A DNA stretch of 64,000 nt from Rhynchopus sp. YZ270_cl-10 (Eukaryota > Euglenozoa > Diplonemea > Diplonemida > Diplonemidae), in contig OZ037904.1 in assembly GCA_964035575.1 (NCBI GenBank), positions 372,001 to 436,000 on the forward strand. Reading direction: 5' to 3'. Numbering within the stretch: position 1 is the stretch's first letter; every line of letters starts with the position of its first letter. The notes under the pieces are model-generated. The model was not told the origin of the DNA, did not search any database, and worked only from the letters and a program-made list of their open reading frames with translations. Shown one piece after another: positions 1 to 10,437 of the stretch. Position numbers and translations under genes: made by a program.

Positions 1-230
1 GCAAGAACGTTGGTGTCTGCAATGTCATTCGCCGTGAGTGTGTCTTCGATTTCCCTGCCCCCTTCGTCTTCCATGCGTATACCAGATGCTATCCAGGTTT
101 CATGTGCGTTCAACGAACGCAGGGTAGGCAGCAGTTTCTCCTTCAGTCGCGCCACATTCGTCTGCCCAGGAACCTTCACCTTCATGCTCCGTCCATCCTT
201 GGTGAGAAGCCGGAATTCGATTTTGGACAT
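1..230 (-). CDS. 5' part of a ubiquitin-like-fold protein (cut by window edge)
   Basis: An open frame starts at ATG 228-230 and runs off the left edge of the window after about 76 codons, so only the N-terminus is seen. It begins MSKIEFRLLTKDGRSMKV, then has NVARLKEKL and an acidic stretch with GREIEDTLTANDIADT. This is the order of a beta-grasp ubiquitin-like domain: a strand-turn-strand starting at Met1, a helix with a basic face, then a loop and an 'IxDxLTxxDI' segment like the 'sLxdyni' region of ubiquitin. Two other genes here (33358-34047 and 43751-44944) also begin at Met1 with such a fold. The rest of the protein and its function cannot be seen. The ATG follows a pyrimidine-rich stretch on the coding strand. 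Confidence 0.6.
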   Translation of the reverse strand, partial: MSKIEFRLLTKDGRSMKVKVPGQTNVARLKEKLLPTLRSLNAHETWIASGIRMEDEGGREIEDTLTANDIADTNVL

Positions 231-805
231 TTTAGAAGAGAAAAAAATGCAACAAGTAAGATAACCCCCTTGGGGGGGGGGGGGGGGGTTAAAGTGTGTG
301 CCTGTACTGGGGGTTTTTTGAATTTTTTTTGAATTTGAAATGCAACAGCCCTCTCGTAAACAGTGTACCTTAACCTTTGTGCATGACTGGTCCATCAGGT
401 GGACCTACATCCATTTTGAGGTTGGCATCTGAAATGCCCACTACTCCCGCTTCCTCTCATCAGTCAGCTGAATGAAAGGATCAATGGAGAGATAGGCTAA
501 TTAAGTCTGCGCGATGCAGGGTCCGGTTGGGGGGGGAAAATGGGGCAAATGGAGTTCGAAAAGATATCCGCTTTTACTTTTCACTATATTTTTATTTGTG
601 GGGAAAGGGGGGAGGGGCGAAGAAAACGCGGACGTTGTGCCTTTTGGCATTTGTCTTTTTTTTCCATTTTTTTTTATTATTATTGCTGTCGTATCGATTT
701 TTTCACCTAAAAAACCCATCGGGGAAAATTAGGGTATGTACTCAATTTCACAACAAAATCAACGAACACAAAAAAGAAGGCTACCACTAAATGTTGGTAA
801 CCCTC
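231..805. other. Intergenic; one R1 repeat copy
   Basis: No coding sequence is supported. It holds a G-run near 269-287, a diverged R1-family repeat at about 345-490 (AGCCCTCTCGTAAACAGTG, then the downstream ATCCATTTTGAGG and CATCTGA blocks), and T/A homopolymer runs. Confidence 0.6.
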
Positions 806-1103
806 CAGGCACTCCGCTAGGTACTAAAGTTCTGTTGATTGTCAACAGAACTTTTTGAAAATGGGGAAAAAAAGAAAAAAAAAAAAAGTTCTGCTAAGTG
901 GTTCAGACCCGTTCTACCTGTCAAAAAAGCTCAGGAGAAGAAGATCTGGAGAGGTGAGTGCTCAAACGTCCCAAAAAAGTCAAAATCGGGCGTTGGTAAA
1001 AAAAAAAGTTGCGTACCGTGCGCCTGCGGCGCAAGCATGTACCCCACCAACGTGGACCATCAACAGAATATTTTCAAAATCGGAAATCCTAGCGTAGAGT
1101 CTG
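806..1103 (+). mobile_element. Non-autonomous hAT element (MITE), copy 1
   Basis: A 298-bp element starts CAGGCACTCCGCTAGG and ends with the imperfect complement CCTAGCGTAGAGTCTG. It is flanked on both sides by the exact 8-bp duplication TAACCCTC (798-805 and 1104-1111). CAG-type ends with an 8-bp target duplication are the hallmark of the hAT superfamily. Just inside the left end is a perfect small hairpin, AGTTCTGTTGA/TCAACAGAACT. No transposase is encoded. A second copy of the same length lies inverted at 3023-3320, on the other side of the centrin gene. Confidence 0.9.
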
Positions 1104-1165
1104 TAACCCTCACACCAAAAAAAAAAAAAAGATGTGTCGTTTTATTTTTCCATTTTTCCATTTTT

Positions 1166-1808
<643 letters not shown>

Positions 1809-2761
1809 CTACTTGCCCTTCATCTGGATCATGACGTTCTTGAACTCCTCGAAGCTGATCTCACCGTCACGGTCCTCGTCCGCCTCAGCGATCATCTCCT
1901 GCAGCACGTCGTCACCGGGGTTCTCGCCAAGAAGCTTTGCCACCTCCTTCAGGTTTGCGAAGGAGATCTTGCCAGTCTTGTCCATGTCGAAGAGCTGGAA
2001 CGCCTTGAAGATCTCTTCGGGAGAGTCCTTCTGTGCCATCTTGGCCTGTGTGGGGTGGTGGGGTGAAGGTGGAAGGTGGAAGTGGGTGGAAGGGAGGCAG
2101 CAACGTGTGTTGTGGTGTTTTGCATCTTTCCAACAATTCCTGTTGAGTCAACACTACTGGCAAGTGTGCTCCTGTCTCAGCTGGATGATCAGAGAAAGCT
2201 TGGTGATGAGGGTACACATATCTTTGATAATGAAAGTGATACTGCACATGCAGACATCTCAACGGATAGAGGCACAGGTTCTCCTGTGGGCTTTCAACAC
2301 CACGTGAGATCACTTGACCCGCATCCACACAGAACACCAAGTAATGCGAGGGACAACTGTGCTGTGCTGTGTTTGTTTGTATCTTTCCAACAATTCCTGT
2401 TGAGTCAACACTACTGGCAAGTGTGCTCCTGTCTCAGCTGGATGATCATAAAGCACAAGCCATGCCAAACACCTCAACGGATGCAGGCACAGATTACCCA
2501 AAGTGTAAAGGAGAAGGGAAGGGGAGAGGGGAGAAGGCAGGAGCACACCTTCATCATGCGCTCGAACTCGGGGTACTCAATGAGACCGTTGGCGTCGGTG
2601 TCGATGGAGCGGATCATCTTCTCGATCTCCTCACGCGGCTGGTCTCCGAAGCCAAGACCCTTCATCGCGAGGGCCATCTCCTCGGCGTCAATGGCACCAG
2701 AGCCATCTGCGTCGAAGAGGTTGAAGGCCTCCTTGATCTGCTCGTCGGTGAGGGCGGCCAT
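1809..2761 (-). CDS. Centrin (caltractin), two exons
   Basis: A calcium-binding EF-hand protein of basal bodies and centrosomes. Exon 1 is 2549-2761 and exon 2 is 1809-2045, giving 149 aa. The 503-nt intron (2046-2548) has GT-AG ends and phase 0 (AAG|GTGTGC ... CACACAG|GCC). Four EF loops are visible: [36 protein letters not shown] and [12 protein letters not shown]. The block after the third loop ([18 protein letters not shown]) and the linker FERMMKAKMAQKD are typical of centrin, not calmodulin. All four loops keep the position-1 Asp and position-12 Glu except loop 3, which ends in Asn, so loop 3 probably binds calcium poorly. The N-terminus is shorter than in many centrins, and a further upstream exon cannot be excluded. 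The gene sits between two inverted hAT MITEs. Confidence 0.93.
2124..2448 (+). repeat. 68-bp exact direct repeat inside the centrin intron
   Basis: The 68 bp at 2124-2191 recur identically at 2381-2448, 257 bp apart, both within the intron. Each copy is followed by a diverged R4-like segment (CATCTCAACGGATAGAGGCA near 2254; ACACCTCAACGGATGCAGGC near 2469). The unit looks like a tandem or segmental duplication of an intron-resident repeat. Exact identity implies it is young. Confidence 0.9.
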
Positions 2762-2944
2762 TTTAGAGTTGTGTGAGCTTTTTTTATTATCCTGTTCGAA
2801 AGTTTATGGGACACAGCATCTCAACTCTGTACACGGCATCTATAAGCCCTTACTAAGGGATATGAGCTAAACTGGGGTGTCCCGGGCACGGCGTAATTCA
2901 TGTGTAATGGGGTGAAATGGGGGGAATTTAAACTTTTTGCTTTT

Positions 2945-2994
2945 TTGAAAACTTGGTTGTATTAGTGTAGCCACCCTAGAGCGTGCTCCACTAT
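2945..2994 (+). repeat. R5 family repeat (representative copy)
   Basis: A 50-bp unit reading TTGAAAACTTGGTTGTATTA, then GTGTAGCCACCCTAGAG and GTGCTCCACTAT. Other + strand copies: 7762-7811, 10976-11025, 11663-11712, 12467-12515 and 62381-62434. A related sub-family (GATAAATTGTTGGAGTAGTG ... CAATCTCCACT) lies at about 11555-11625, 15105-15165 (inside an intron), 54637-54702 and 56250-56310, with one inverted copy at about 28101-28175. Copies are usually bounded by T- or A-runs. Function unknown. Confidence 0.85.
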
Positions 2995-3022
2995 GCTTTT
3001 TTTTTTTTTTTTGCGTTTCCTC

Positions 3023-3320
3023 CAGGCTCTCCGCTAGGATTTCCGATTTTGAAAATATTCTGTTGATGGTCCACGTTGGTGGGGTACATGCTTGCGCCGC
3101 AGGCGCACGGTACGCAACTTTTTTTTTTACCAACGCCCGATTTTGACTTTTTTGGGACGTTTGAGCACTCACCTCTCCAGATCTTCTTCTCCTGAGCTTT
3201 TTTGACAGGTAGAACGGGTCTGAACCACTCAGCAGAACTTTTTTTTTTTTTTTTTCTCCCCCCATTTTCAAAAAGTTCTGTTGACAATCAACAGAACTTT
3301 AGTACCTAGCGGAGTGCCTG
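3023..3320 (-). mobile_element. Non-autonomous hAT element (MITE), copy 2
   Basis: The inverted partner of the element at 806-1103: again 298 bp, with ends CAGGCTCTCCGCTAGG and CCTAGCGGAGTGCCTG, and a different exact 8-bp target duplication, GTTTCCTC (3015-3022 and 3321-3328). Different target duplications show two independent insertions, not the two ends of one composite transposon. The two copies are very similar, so both are fairly recent. Confidence 0.9.
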
Positions 3321-3328
3321 GTTTCCTC

Positions 3329-4034
3329 TGTTTTTTGAACACAAAAAGTCCCCAAAAAGTGACAAAAATGTTTTTTTTTTTAAAATGAGACGGCGATAAC
3401 CAACGTCCAGTGTATGTCCGTGTCGAGTTCTTCGCGGTTACGGATGTGGGCTGCAAGAGAACTCAATGTAAAAAAAAAATTCAGAAGTTTCAAAACGTTG
3501 CGGAAGGGGTGTCTTGAAGGGAGAAAAAATATTGCCCCCCACCTGCGCCCAATGTTCACTCTAAGCTCTCACGGTCACCAACCAGCACTTCCATATTTTC
3601 CCACTGTAATTAAACAAGATATTTGGTGCTCCTGACGACCCCATATTGCGTACCTGTTGCGTACTTCGTGCGTATTTCTTGTGTACTTAGTGCGTAGTTG
3701 TTGCGTATTTGGTATTTTGGATTTCTGAGTGCCAATATTGTCAATACTTTCAATATTCAATATACCTTCAATAATATCAATATATGGCGTGATTCAGGGG
3801 GTACGGACAACCCACGGGGGAACCACGGAGAACTGTTTCAGGCTATAATAGTATATTAAGATTTGCGGAGCACCTTCGGAGAACCACGGAGAATCCGTTT
3901 GGTGATCACACCATTTTTTTGTTATTTTTTCCATCAACACTTTCAATGTTCAATATTCGTTCAATACTCCCGGCCCCGGATTCCAATATTTCAAACTATT
4001 GAATGCATTTGTCATCCTATGGTACTATTTGCTT
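3329..4034. other. Intergenic; short degenerate tandem repeat
   Basis: No gene seen. At about 3646-3715 there is a run of imperfect about 12-bp units around TTGCGTA. At 3724-3790 an AT-rich stretch repeats CAATATT and CAATAC motifs, partly echoed at 3935-4000. Two copies of a GGAACCACGGAGAA motif lie near 3820 and 3880. Confidence 0.5.
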
Positions 4035-7000
4035 TTATTCCTTTGTGTTTGTGTCGTTCGCCTGCTTGTCGGGTACAATAGAAAATTGCTGCAGCTTCTC
4101 CGCCAGCAGCGCACCGTGCCCCACAGTGGGGCACCAATCGCACATGTGCTGCAGGTCCATCAACCCTTCGTCCCTCAGCAGCGTGGGGCTCTTGTAATCC
4201 CCCTCACCCGGAAGGTTCACCTCGTTGAACACGCTCGCTTTCACACTTGCCTGCATGATGTCGTTCGCTGTCGCCAGCACAAACACCACTCTCGTGTCCG
4301 AGTCCTTGTTTTGTTGCTCAACGATCTTGCAGAACTTATCCCGAAACGAATTCTCAACACTGTGAAAGAGGCATGTGGTCTGAGACACGGAAAGCCTCCA
4401 CGAGTGGGCATACCTTTTGGCGCCTCCCTCCTTCTGGACGAAGACCTTTTCCGCTTCGAAGCAGTGCCGCCCGTAGCGGAAGTATGCCAGAGCGTCAAGT
4501 CCATCCTTGCCCATCACGTCCTTTGCCCAGTGCTTGCACTGCACAGCGAACACAACACGCCCCGCACGCTTCTGGTCCGCAGTCGGCAGCACCAACACAA
4601 AGTCGCAGCACGTATTCCCCTCATCCGTTGGAACAAACGCGAGTCCCTTCCACTGTTTGTTGCCTTCCTCATTGAACGCACCGACTTCACAGATACGATG
4701 GAGCGTCTTGTCGTCACACACGCGAAGCGTTGCCCCGTTCTCCACCGCACTCGGGAAGAGCACCACGTCTTTAGCCCACTCGATCTCTGTGCAACGAGTC
4801 TTTGGAAGGTTGTCTGGTGAATGGCGAAACATGTCCTCTGTGACACTCTCCCGGGCGAGGACCGCTCCACAGAGTGCGTGGAACATGCTCATCTCAAAGG
4901 CATTGCTCCTAGCCTCCTCGTCCAACGTCGTGTCGCTGGTGGAGAGGTTGGCGTCGGCAGCACCTTTCGCATGTACAAGATACGACGCATACTCCTGGCT
5001 GTGCGAATCCTGCAATTCGTCACAGAAGCTCTGCAGTGCAGGCAGCGGGAGGTACCCGACGTAGCAATTCGAGCCGCACGGCACCAACTGATAGTGCACG
5101 GTGGTTGCGGACCGCAGAATCTTTGCCTCGGGGTCATCCATGTCCACCTCCTTGAACAAGTTCTTCAGCAGCACAAGAATAATTTCATCCCGAGTATACT
5201 CGACCTTGCCCGTTGGCACAAACTTTGAAAGGATTTCCCTCAAAGAACGATTGGAAACCCCTTTCATCGCTTGCAAGCACGTTTTCTCCCCGGACACCAC
5301 TGCCAGCAGTTCCGATGCCAGAATCATTTTATATTTTTTACGGGCATTTGGCACCCAAGTTGAAAGGTCTTCCCCTAAAGAACGAAGATTGAGCTTCCCG
5401 TTCATCGCTCCCAAGCACCTTATCTTCCCCTTTTTTGACTTCAGTGCCTGCAGTTGCGCCATCAGGATTTCACCATCGCTGGGGCAAGTAGTATTTCTGT
5501 CGCTGGCCTTGCTCTCAGCCTCCCGTACGCTTTTGCTGATCGCGTTCCCGTTTGCGATCAGAGCTTCGACCCGTCGCGGGTGACCCCCGCTCTCGGTCAG
5601 CAGCTTCGCCACGCCTCCGAAGGCTTTCTGAGGGTTCTCACCCAGGGAAGCACGGAGCTTCGCATTGAAGAGCACTTTCAACCAGTCTGAACCAGTCGGC
5701 AAGCATTTCTCCACACTCGAGTCCAGCAACACAGGCAGGATGGGTGGCAGCTTTTGGTGCACCAGGTTGCGTCCCGATTCAGTGACAAGGTCTCCCAGGT
5801 CCACAAGGGTGTACACAGACACGACAGGCAGGATCCTTTGGTTGGCGTTGGCCTTACCCAGCGATTTGTCCATGATCGCACAAAGATCAGTCAGCTTCTT
5901 CGTTCCGCACCCGGGGGCCATGGCCAGCTCGTCCACTGCGAGCAACACGGGGCCATTATGGTTCAGCGCCTCCTTCAGCACCTCTACTGCATCCGCAACA
6001 ACGCCCAGTGGAGACTTGGCCTTCCATTCGAAGTCCTCTGTGATTGCTTCCAAGCATTCCGACCACCCCAGGGCACAGTACTTCGGCAGGTAGCACAAGA
6101 TTCGATTCGCAACAAGTCGGGCGAAGTTTGCTTCATCCTCTAACTCCCCACTAATAGTCTGAATCGCGTTGAACTCAATCTCCACTGCCAAGAACCCGAA
6201 GTCGCGCGCCACCTGCAGCATGTTCTGACGTTGGAGCACAGTCTTCCCCAAGCCTTTAGGGCCTGTGTTGCACGGCAGGGAATAGCGACCACCAGTATTT
6301 TGCGGGTCGTTGATGTGTTCAGCAAGAGCTTTGGCGGCCTGCCTACGCTCGACATACGGCACGCCCTCGATGAGCCGGTCCTCCGCTTTGGGCGCACTCA
6401 TCGCCGCGATGTCACGGAGTGCATACTTTGAGGCCGCCACGTAGCCGGTCGTCGCCGGCCTCGCGTCCATGTCGCTGATTGCGATGACACCACGCTCCGT
6501 GTTAAAAGGCTTCTTCGATGGTGAGGAGAATGTCAGTGCTGTCATGTCCCATTTTTGTGTAACAGTTGCAAACCTCGCCGCCGTGGATTGCACCAGCTGG
6601 TCTTTCGAACCAGTGGCGACCGTCCCCAGGTCCACGAGGTCGTACACGGGCACGGCAAACAGGATCTTGTTGTTATCGTTGTCCCCGCGCAGCGTACTGT
6701 CCATGATCGCACGAAGATCAGTCAGGTTGCTCTTTCCGCAGCCGGGGGCCATGGCCAGCTCGTCCACTGCAATCAACACGGGGCCCTCGTGGTTCAGTGC
6801 CTTCTTCAGCACCCCTACTGCTTGCGTAACATCGTCTAGTGGAGACTCGGCCTTCCATTCGAAGTCCTGTGCGATTGCTTTCAAGCAGTTCCACCACTCC
6901 AAGGCAGAGTACTTCGGCAGGTAGCACAAGATTCGATTGGCAACAAGTCGGGCGAAGTTTGCTTTATTTTCGGACGGGTAATGAGGCTGAATCGTGTTGA

Positions 7001-7451
7001 ACTCAATCTCCACCGCCAAGAACCCGAAGTCGCGCGCTACCTGCAGCATATTTTGACGTTGGAGCACAACCTTCCCCGAACCTGTCGGGCCTGTGTTACG
7101 CGGCAGGGAATAGCGACCACCAGTCTTTTGCGGGTCGTTGACGTGTTCAGCAAGAGCTTTGGCGGCCTGCCTGCGCACAACATACGGCACACCCTCGATG
7201 AGCCGGTCCTCCGCTTTGGGTGCACTCATCGCCGCGATGTCACGGAGTGCATACTTTGAGGCCGCCACGTAGCCGGTCTGGGCTGTCTCGGAGTCCTCGT
7301 TCATGATTGCGACGACACCACGCTGCGTCGTAATTGGATTCTTCGGTGGTGAGGCAAATGTCCGTGCTGTGTCCCACTTCTGCGGAACAGTTGCAAACAT
7401 CGCCGACGTGCGCATCTGTCGGAACACGGCCATGCCACGTCCGTTTAGCAT
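4035..7451 (-). CDS. RHS/Crinkler-like protein: duplicated P-loop NTPase module + PD-(D/E)XK-type nuclease
   Basis: A long single-exon protein. I prefer the start at Met 7451 (MLNGRGMAVFRQ, about 1138 aa). The frame is open to an ATG at 7595, but the intervening 48 residues are F/P-rich and look like 5' untranslated sequence. Two copies of an about 275-aa module lie in tandem (about 6588-7406 and 5766-6581). They share blocks such as KYALRDIAAMSAPKAEDRL, with Walker A GPTGSGKV in the first and GPKGLGKT in the second, and Walker B-like VLIAVDE and VLLAVDE. Only copy 2 keeps the Thr after the P-loop Lys. The C-terminal about 230 aa contain FEMSMFHALCGAVL, CDFVLVL and VVFAVQCKHW, matching the E-D-QxK core of restriction-like nucleases of the RHS/Crinkler effector class. 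That architecture is known from trypanosome RHS proteins and Crinkler effectors. The cellular role is unknown. No intron seen. Confidence 0.75.
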   Translation of the reverse strand: MLNGRGMAVFRQMRTSAMFATVPQKWDTARTFASPPKNPITTQRGVVAIMNEDSETAQTGYVAASKYALRDIAAMSAPKAEDRLIEGVPYVVRRQAAKALAEHVNDPQKTGGRYSLPRNTGPTGSGKVVLQRQNMLQVARDFGFLAVEIEFNTIQPHYPSENKANFARLVANRILCYLPKYSALEWWNCLKAIAQDFEWKAESPLDDVTQAVGVLKKALNHEGPVLIAVDELAMAPGCGKSNLTDLRAIMDSTLRGDNDNNKILFAVPVYDLVDLGTVATGSKDQLVQSTAARFATVTQKWDMTALTFSSPSKKPFNTERGVIAISDMDARPATTGYVAASKYALRDIAAMSAPKAEDRLIEGVPYVERRQAAKALAEHINDPQNTGGRYSLPCNTGPKGLGKTVLQRQNMLQVARDFGFLAVEIEFNAIQTISGELEDEANFARLVANRILCYLPKYCALGWSECLEAITEDFEWKAKSPLGVVADAVEVLKEALNHNGPVLLAVDELAMAPGCGTKKLTDLCAIMDKSLGKANANQRILPVVSVYTLVDLGDLVTESGRNLVHQKLPPILPVLLDSSVEKCLPTGSDWLKVLFNAKLRASLGENPQKAFGGVAKLLTESGGHPRRVEALIANGNAISKSVREAESKASDRNTTCPSDGEILMAQLQALKSKKGKIRCLGAMNGKLNLRSLGEDLSTWVPNARKKYKMILASELLAVVSGEKTCLQAMKGVSNRSLREILSKFVPTGKVEYTRDEIILVLLKNLFKEVDMDDPEAKILRSATTVHYQLVPCGSNCYVGYLPLPALQSFCDELQDSHSQEYASYLVHAKGAADANLSTSDTTLDEEARSNAFEMSMFHALCGAVLARESVTEDMFRHSPDNLPKTRCTEIEWAKDVVLFPSAVENGATLRVCDDKTLHRICEVGAFNEEGNKQWKGLAFVPTDEGNTCCDFVLVLPTADQKRAGRVVFAVQCKHWAKDVMGKDGLDALAYFRYGRHCFEAEKVFVQKEGGAKRYAHSWRLSVSQTTCLFHSVENSFRDKFCKIVEQQNKDSDTRVVFVLATANDIMQASVKASVFNEVNLPGEGDYKSPTLLRDEGLMDLQHMCDWCPTVGHGALLAEKLQQFSIVPDKQANDTNTKE

Positions 7452-7998
7452 ATTGATATCTGCGACTGCACCTGCTGTGACAGTGAAACAAAGCAATCTT
7501 CGGATTTTGCGAAGGTAAAATGTGACTGTGAAAAAGGGTTTTAAAATGGCAAAGGGAAAGGGGAAAGGGGAGGGAAAATCGGGAAATTTGGACACCCTCT
7601 CTTTTTTTTTTGAGAATCATTGCGAATTTCATTTGCAACGATAATGTTTTTTTTGTATATTTTTCCCCTTTCTAATAACTCCCCTTGGGGGTGTCAAAAA
7701 AAAAAAATCTATATAAAAAAAAGATGGCGTCATCTTACAAACTTACACAAATGTTTTATTTTTGAAAACTTGGCTGCATGAGTAGACTCTCCTAGGACTC
7801 CGCTCTACTATTTTCCATTTTTTTTTTTTTTTTTTTGTTGCGTCGACAATCGACCTGAGGACTCGCTTTGGGGAAGGTCTGTACTCAAAACATATTTGTA
7901 GTTTCGACAAATCACCTGGTCCGAGGACGGGTTCCGTACACAAAGTCGCCCGAAGGCTAAATGAATTTCAAAGGTATAGATGCAGATCATCCTTTTTT
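7452..7998. other. Intergenic with R5 and R6 repeats
   Basis: Contains an R5 copy (7762-7811) followed by an R6 copy (about 7838-7897: GCGTCGACAATC, then GAGGACTCGCTTTGGGGAAG and GTCTGTACTCA). Other R6 copies are at 51888-51943 and about 60325-60342, all on the + strand. The part next to 7451 may be 5' leader of the RHS-like gene. Confidence 0.6.
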
Positions 7999-9178
7999 TC
8001 ACATCGCAGCCTCGCACACAGCAAGATGGTTTTTGATGAGCGCGTGGAGAGATTCTATACTGTCTACATGCGAGAGAATTTCAGTGTGCAGGTCACGTGC
8101 TGTTGCTGCGACAGCTGCTTTGTGGGTGTGGTCGGACACATTGTGTGTGTTGTTGCCTGCAGGAACACTGCCACCAGCTCCACCGATTCCAACTCCACCT
8201 GAACCCACAGGGTCGGCAGGGGGGAAGAACTGTTGTGGCATCTGCTGCTGCTGCGCGACCTGGTGCCCCGACACCTCCCCTTCATCCTCATGCAGGTACC
8301 CCGAGGAGTGTTCGTGCCTATACTGCCCTGCGCCATCCTCCAACGCCACTGGGGCACTCCCACTCCCCTCGCCCCGATATCGCCCCACAGACCCTGGTGG
8401 TGTCGCACCACGCACCCCCGTTAGAGAGGAGAGACGCGCGAGGTGGTCTTGGTACTTCAGGACCTATGGGGGGTTGTTTTTTTTTGGGGTGATTTTTTTG
8501 TTGCATTTCATGACGGCAGAGGTACATACTTCGTTGTCGGTGGCCGCAAGCACGGCGCCTGGGGTCTCTGCAGCGCCTTTGTAGAAGTCACGGTACTCTC
8601 TGCTTTGTGTGCCGCTGTGGCCGCCAATGTTCTGCGTGGAGTTGTTCTGTGTGGTGTGGGGGTTCTGTGCTTGCTGTTGCTGCTGTTGTTGTTGCTGTTG
8701 TTGGTCTCGTTTGGAGTATGCAGGCGACGGCTGCTGGAGGCGGTGCTGCTGGACGTCGTCCCTTTCCTGCCTCGCAGGGGCCGCGTGTACGTCAGGCGAC
8801 TCATCTCCACCGATTTGCTGTGATTATTTTGAGGGATGTAAAAATAAGATTAAAAATAGTTGAGCTAAAACACATCTCAGTCGAGTTCATGCAAAGGGTG
8901 GGGTGTGGGTGGGGGGAAAAAAGTATTGCAACATGCGGGCGGGGGGGAAAAAAACAGATGTCACGGGTTGGGGGTGCGGTGTGTACCTTAGTCAGAAGTG
9001 CGGTTGTCCTTGCCCGTAGATGTGCCTCGTTTGAGGGTGTGAGCGCTGCCTGCCCCGGCGCAGCCTCCTTGAGAAACTCCTTTGTGATACTGGAGCAGAC
9101 TTTTACGAATTGCTCGCGGGTGATGACACCTAGGTTGTAGGGCTGCTGCAGCTCGCCCTTCACACAGCCGATGACAGC
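7999..9178 (-). CDS. SRI-like (RNA polymerase II CTD-binding) domain protein with polyQ tract; 5' end missing
   Basis: Three exons are seen: 8987-9178, 8530-8817 and 7999-8463, all joined in phase 0 with GT-AG introns (AAG|GTACAC ... CACAG|CAA; GAA|GTATGT ... CATAG|GTC). They encode 314 aa. The first visible exon also begins at an AG acceptor (CCCTCGCAG|GCT), so at least one upstream exon with the start codon is missing; I could not find it. Residues 1-64 (VKGELQQPYN, GVITREQFVKVCSSITKEF, LRARTTALLTK) resemble the SRI/PHRF1-type helical domain 'VKxxLKPYY..ITKEEYKxI', which binds the phosphorylated tail of RNA polymerase II. A run of 11 Gln and low-complexity linkers follow, then a helical C-terminus (ARDLHTEILSHVDSIESLHA). 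A role in transcription-coupled RNA processing is an inference. The first intron holds an R7 repeat. Confidence 0.6.
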
Positions 9179-9941
9179 CTGCGAGGGTGTTGAGGGGTGT
9201 TTGTATGAAAGTTGTTGTTTTTTTGCTTTGCGCTCTTTTTGTTTCGATGGTCTTTAAAAATGTACTAGGGTGTTGAGGAGTGTGTGAGTGAAGTACACCA
9301 AATAAATTGCCGTCAAAAGTTTGGCAGATTTTGGAGGAATTTTGGCGCCCTTTTTTTGGTCCAAAAGATTTTTTAGTAAAGTGTAAAGACACAAATAATA
9401 CAGTTCTACATCCAGTTCGTTTATCATCTGAAATGCCCTTTGCTCCCGCTTCCGGTCACATGAATGAAGATAATTGGAGACGCAGGTTTTAAAAAAGGAG
9501 TGATGGAGAGAGAGAGAGAGAGATTACGCCATATACCTGTCTCAGCGCATTGTTCACCAGCCTTGGTGAATCATCGTGCATTGTCTCGCAGATCTAAAGC
9601 GAATGAAGGAACGCAACAAAACCCCCTACGGACCGCACACCCCTCCCACACCTTCGGAGAGGGGAATATGTGAGAACCCCTTTCCAACAAAGGGGGGATA
9701 TGGGGGGAAAGGGGTGTCTCTGTAGTGTGGGGTAAGGTTGATTCTAAAATGTGAATTTTAAAAAACAAACAAACACACACAAGAAGTGCGCAACCCACGT
9801 GACACGTTTTTGATCAGACCCACCGCCAACTAGACAACCCTGTCTTGTCCTCCAACATTGCACTATTTATTGAGACCCCAGATTGTGGGGTCGAGTCTTT
9901 ACACCATCATACCAACACAGATACCTAACACAACCCACAAA

Positions 9942-10163
9942 ATGTCTCCAAAGATTGAGTGCCCGCACCGCAAAGCCGTATACACCAACATGGTGATGCT
10001 TGACCGTGCCGGGGTAGCGGGTCCCAGGCAGTGCGCTGCTTGGCGCAGCGACCACAGGGGTCTGCCATTGACAAACCACAACATCAAGAAGCACATAAGT
10101 GCCTGCCCGCTAGCGAAGACGTACCAGTTCGTGGAGCCGCCGACCTTTACTGTGGAAGGGTAG
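9942..10163 (+). CDS. Small Cys/His-rich protein, possible zinc finger (uncertain)
   Basis: A 73-aa frame begins MSPKIECPHRK and contains QCAAW, DHRG and HNIKKHISACPL. The spacing of Cys and His (C-P-H ... C ... H ... H ... H-x3-C) could hold zinc, as in small C2HC/BED-type fingers. The sequence has balanced base composition with GC-rich third positions, unlike the surrounding homopolymer-rich DNA, which argues for coding history. It is the only such frame on the + strand outside the 20.5-22.8 kb transposon, so it may be a leftover of a mobile element, not a host gene. Just upstream is a hairpin, GACCCCAGATTGTGGGGTC. I do not recognise the family. Confidence 0.35.
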   Translation: MSPKIECPHRKAVYTNMVMLDRAGVAGPRQCAAWRSDHRGLPLTNHNIKKHISACPLAKTYQFVEPPTFTVEG

Positions 10164-10189
10164 AGATCACATGAGGAAAAAAAAATGAC

Positions 10190-10360
10190 TTTGCAATACA
10201 AAGCCCCTCTCGTAAAAAAAAAAAATCAGTGTACCGTTGGTCTATAAGCGGTACGTGGGTGGACCAACCATGCATGTTAGTTCTGCATCTATTTTTCGAG
10301 GTTGATCACATACTCCCCGCTTCCCCTTAGAGAGAATGAAAGGGTCATTGGAGACAAAAG
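10190..10360 (+). repeat. R1 family repeat
   Basis: Begins GCAATACAAAGCCCCTCTCG, continues CAGTGTACCGTTGG and ACCAACCATGCA, and ends near TACTCCCCGCTTCCCC. See the R1 representative at 41021-41150 for the family description. Confidence 0.75.
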
Positions 10361-10437
10361 GATTTTTAGAACCTGATGTAGGGTCCGGTTGGGGTCCTAA
10401 AAAAAAGAAAGGTTGGGTCGTGCCTGCTACACACAGC

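Noticed and set aside
1809-2761. Calmodulin
   Set aside because: The linker and the third EF-hand region follow centrin, and the chain lacks calmodulin's conserved blocks.
3999-6924. Several + strand frames of 140-270 codons opposite the RHS-like gene
   Set aside because: Mirror frames of a long minus-strand gene with recognisable motifs; they show none.
8097-8823. + strand Cys/Leu-rich frames over 8.1-8.8 kb
   Set aside because: They are antisense to the polyQ (CAG/CAA) part of the SRI-like gene.
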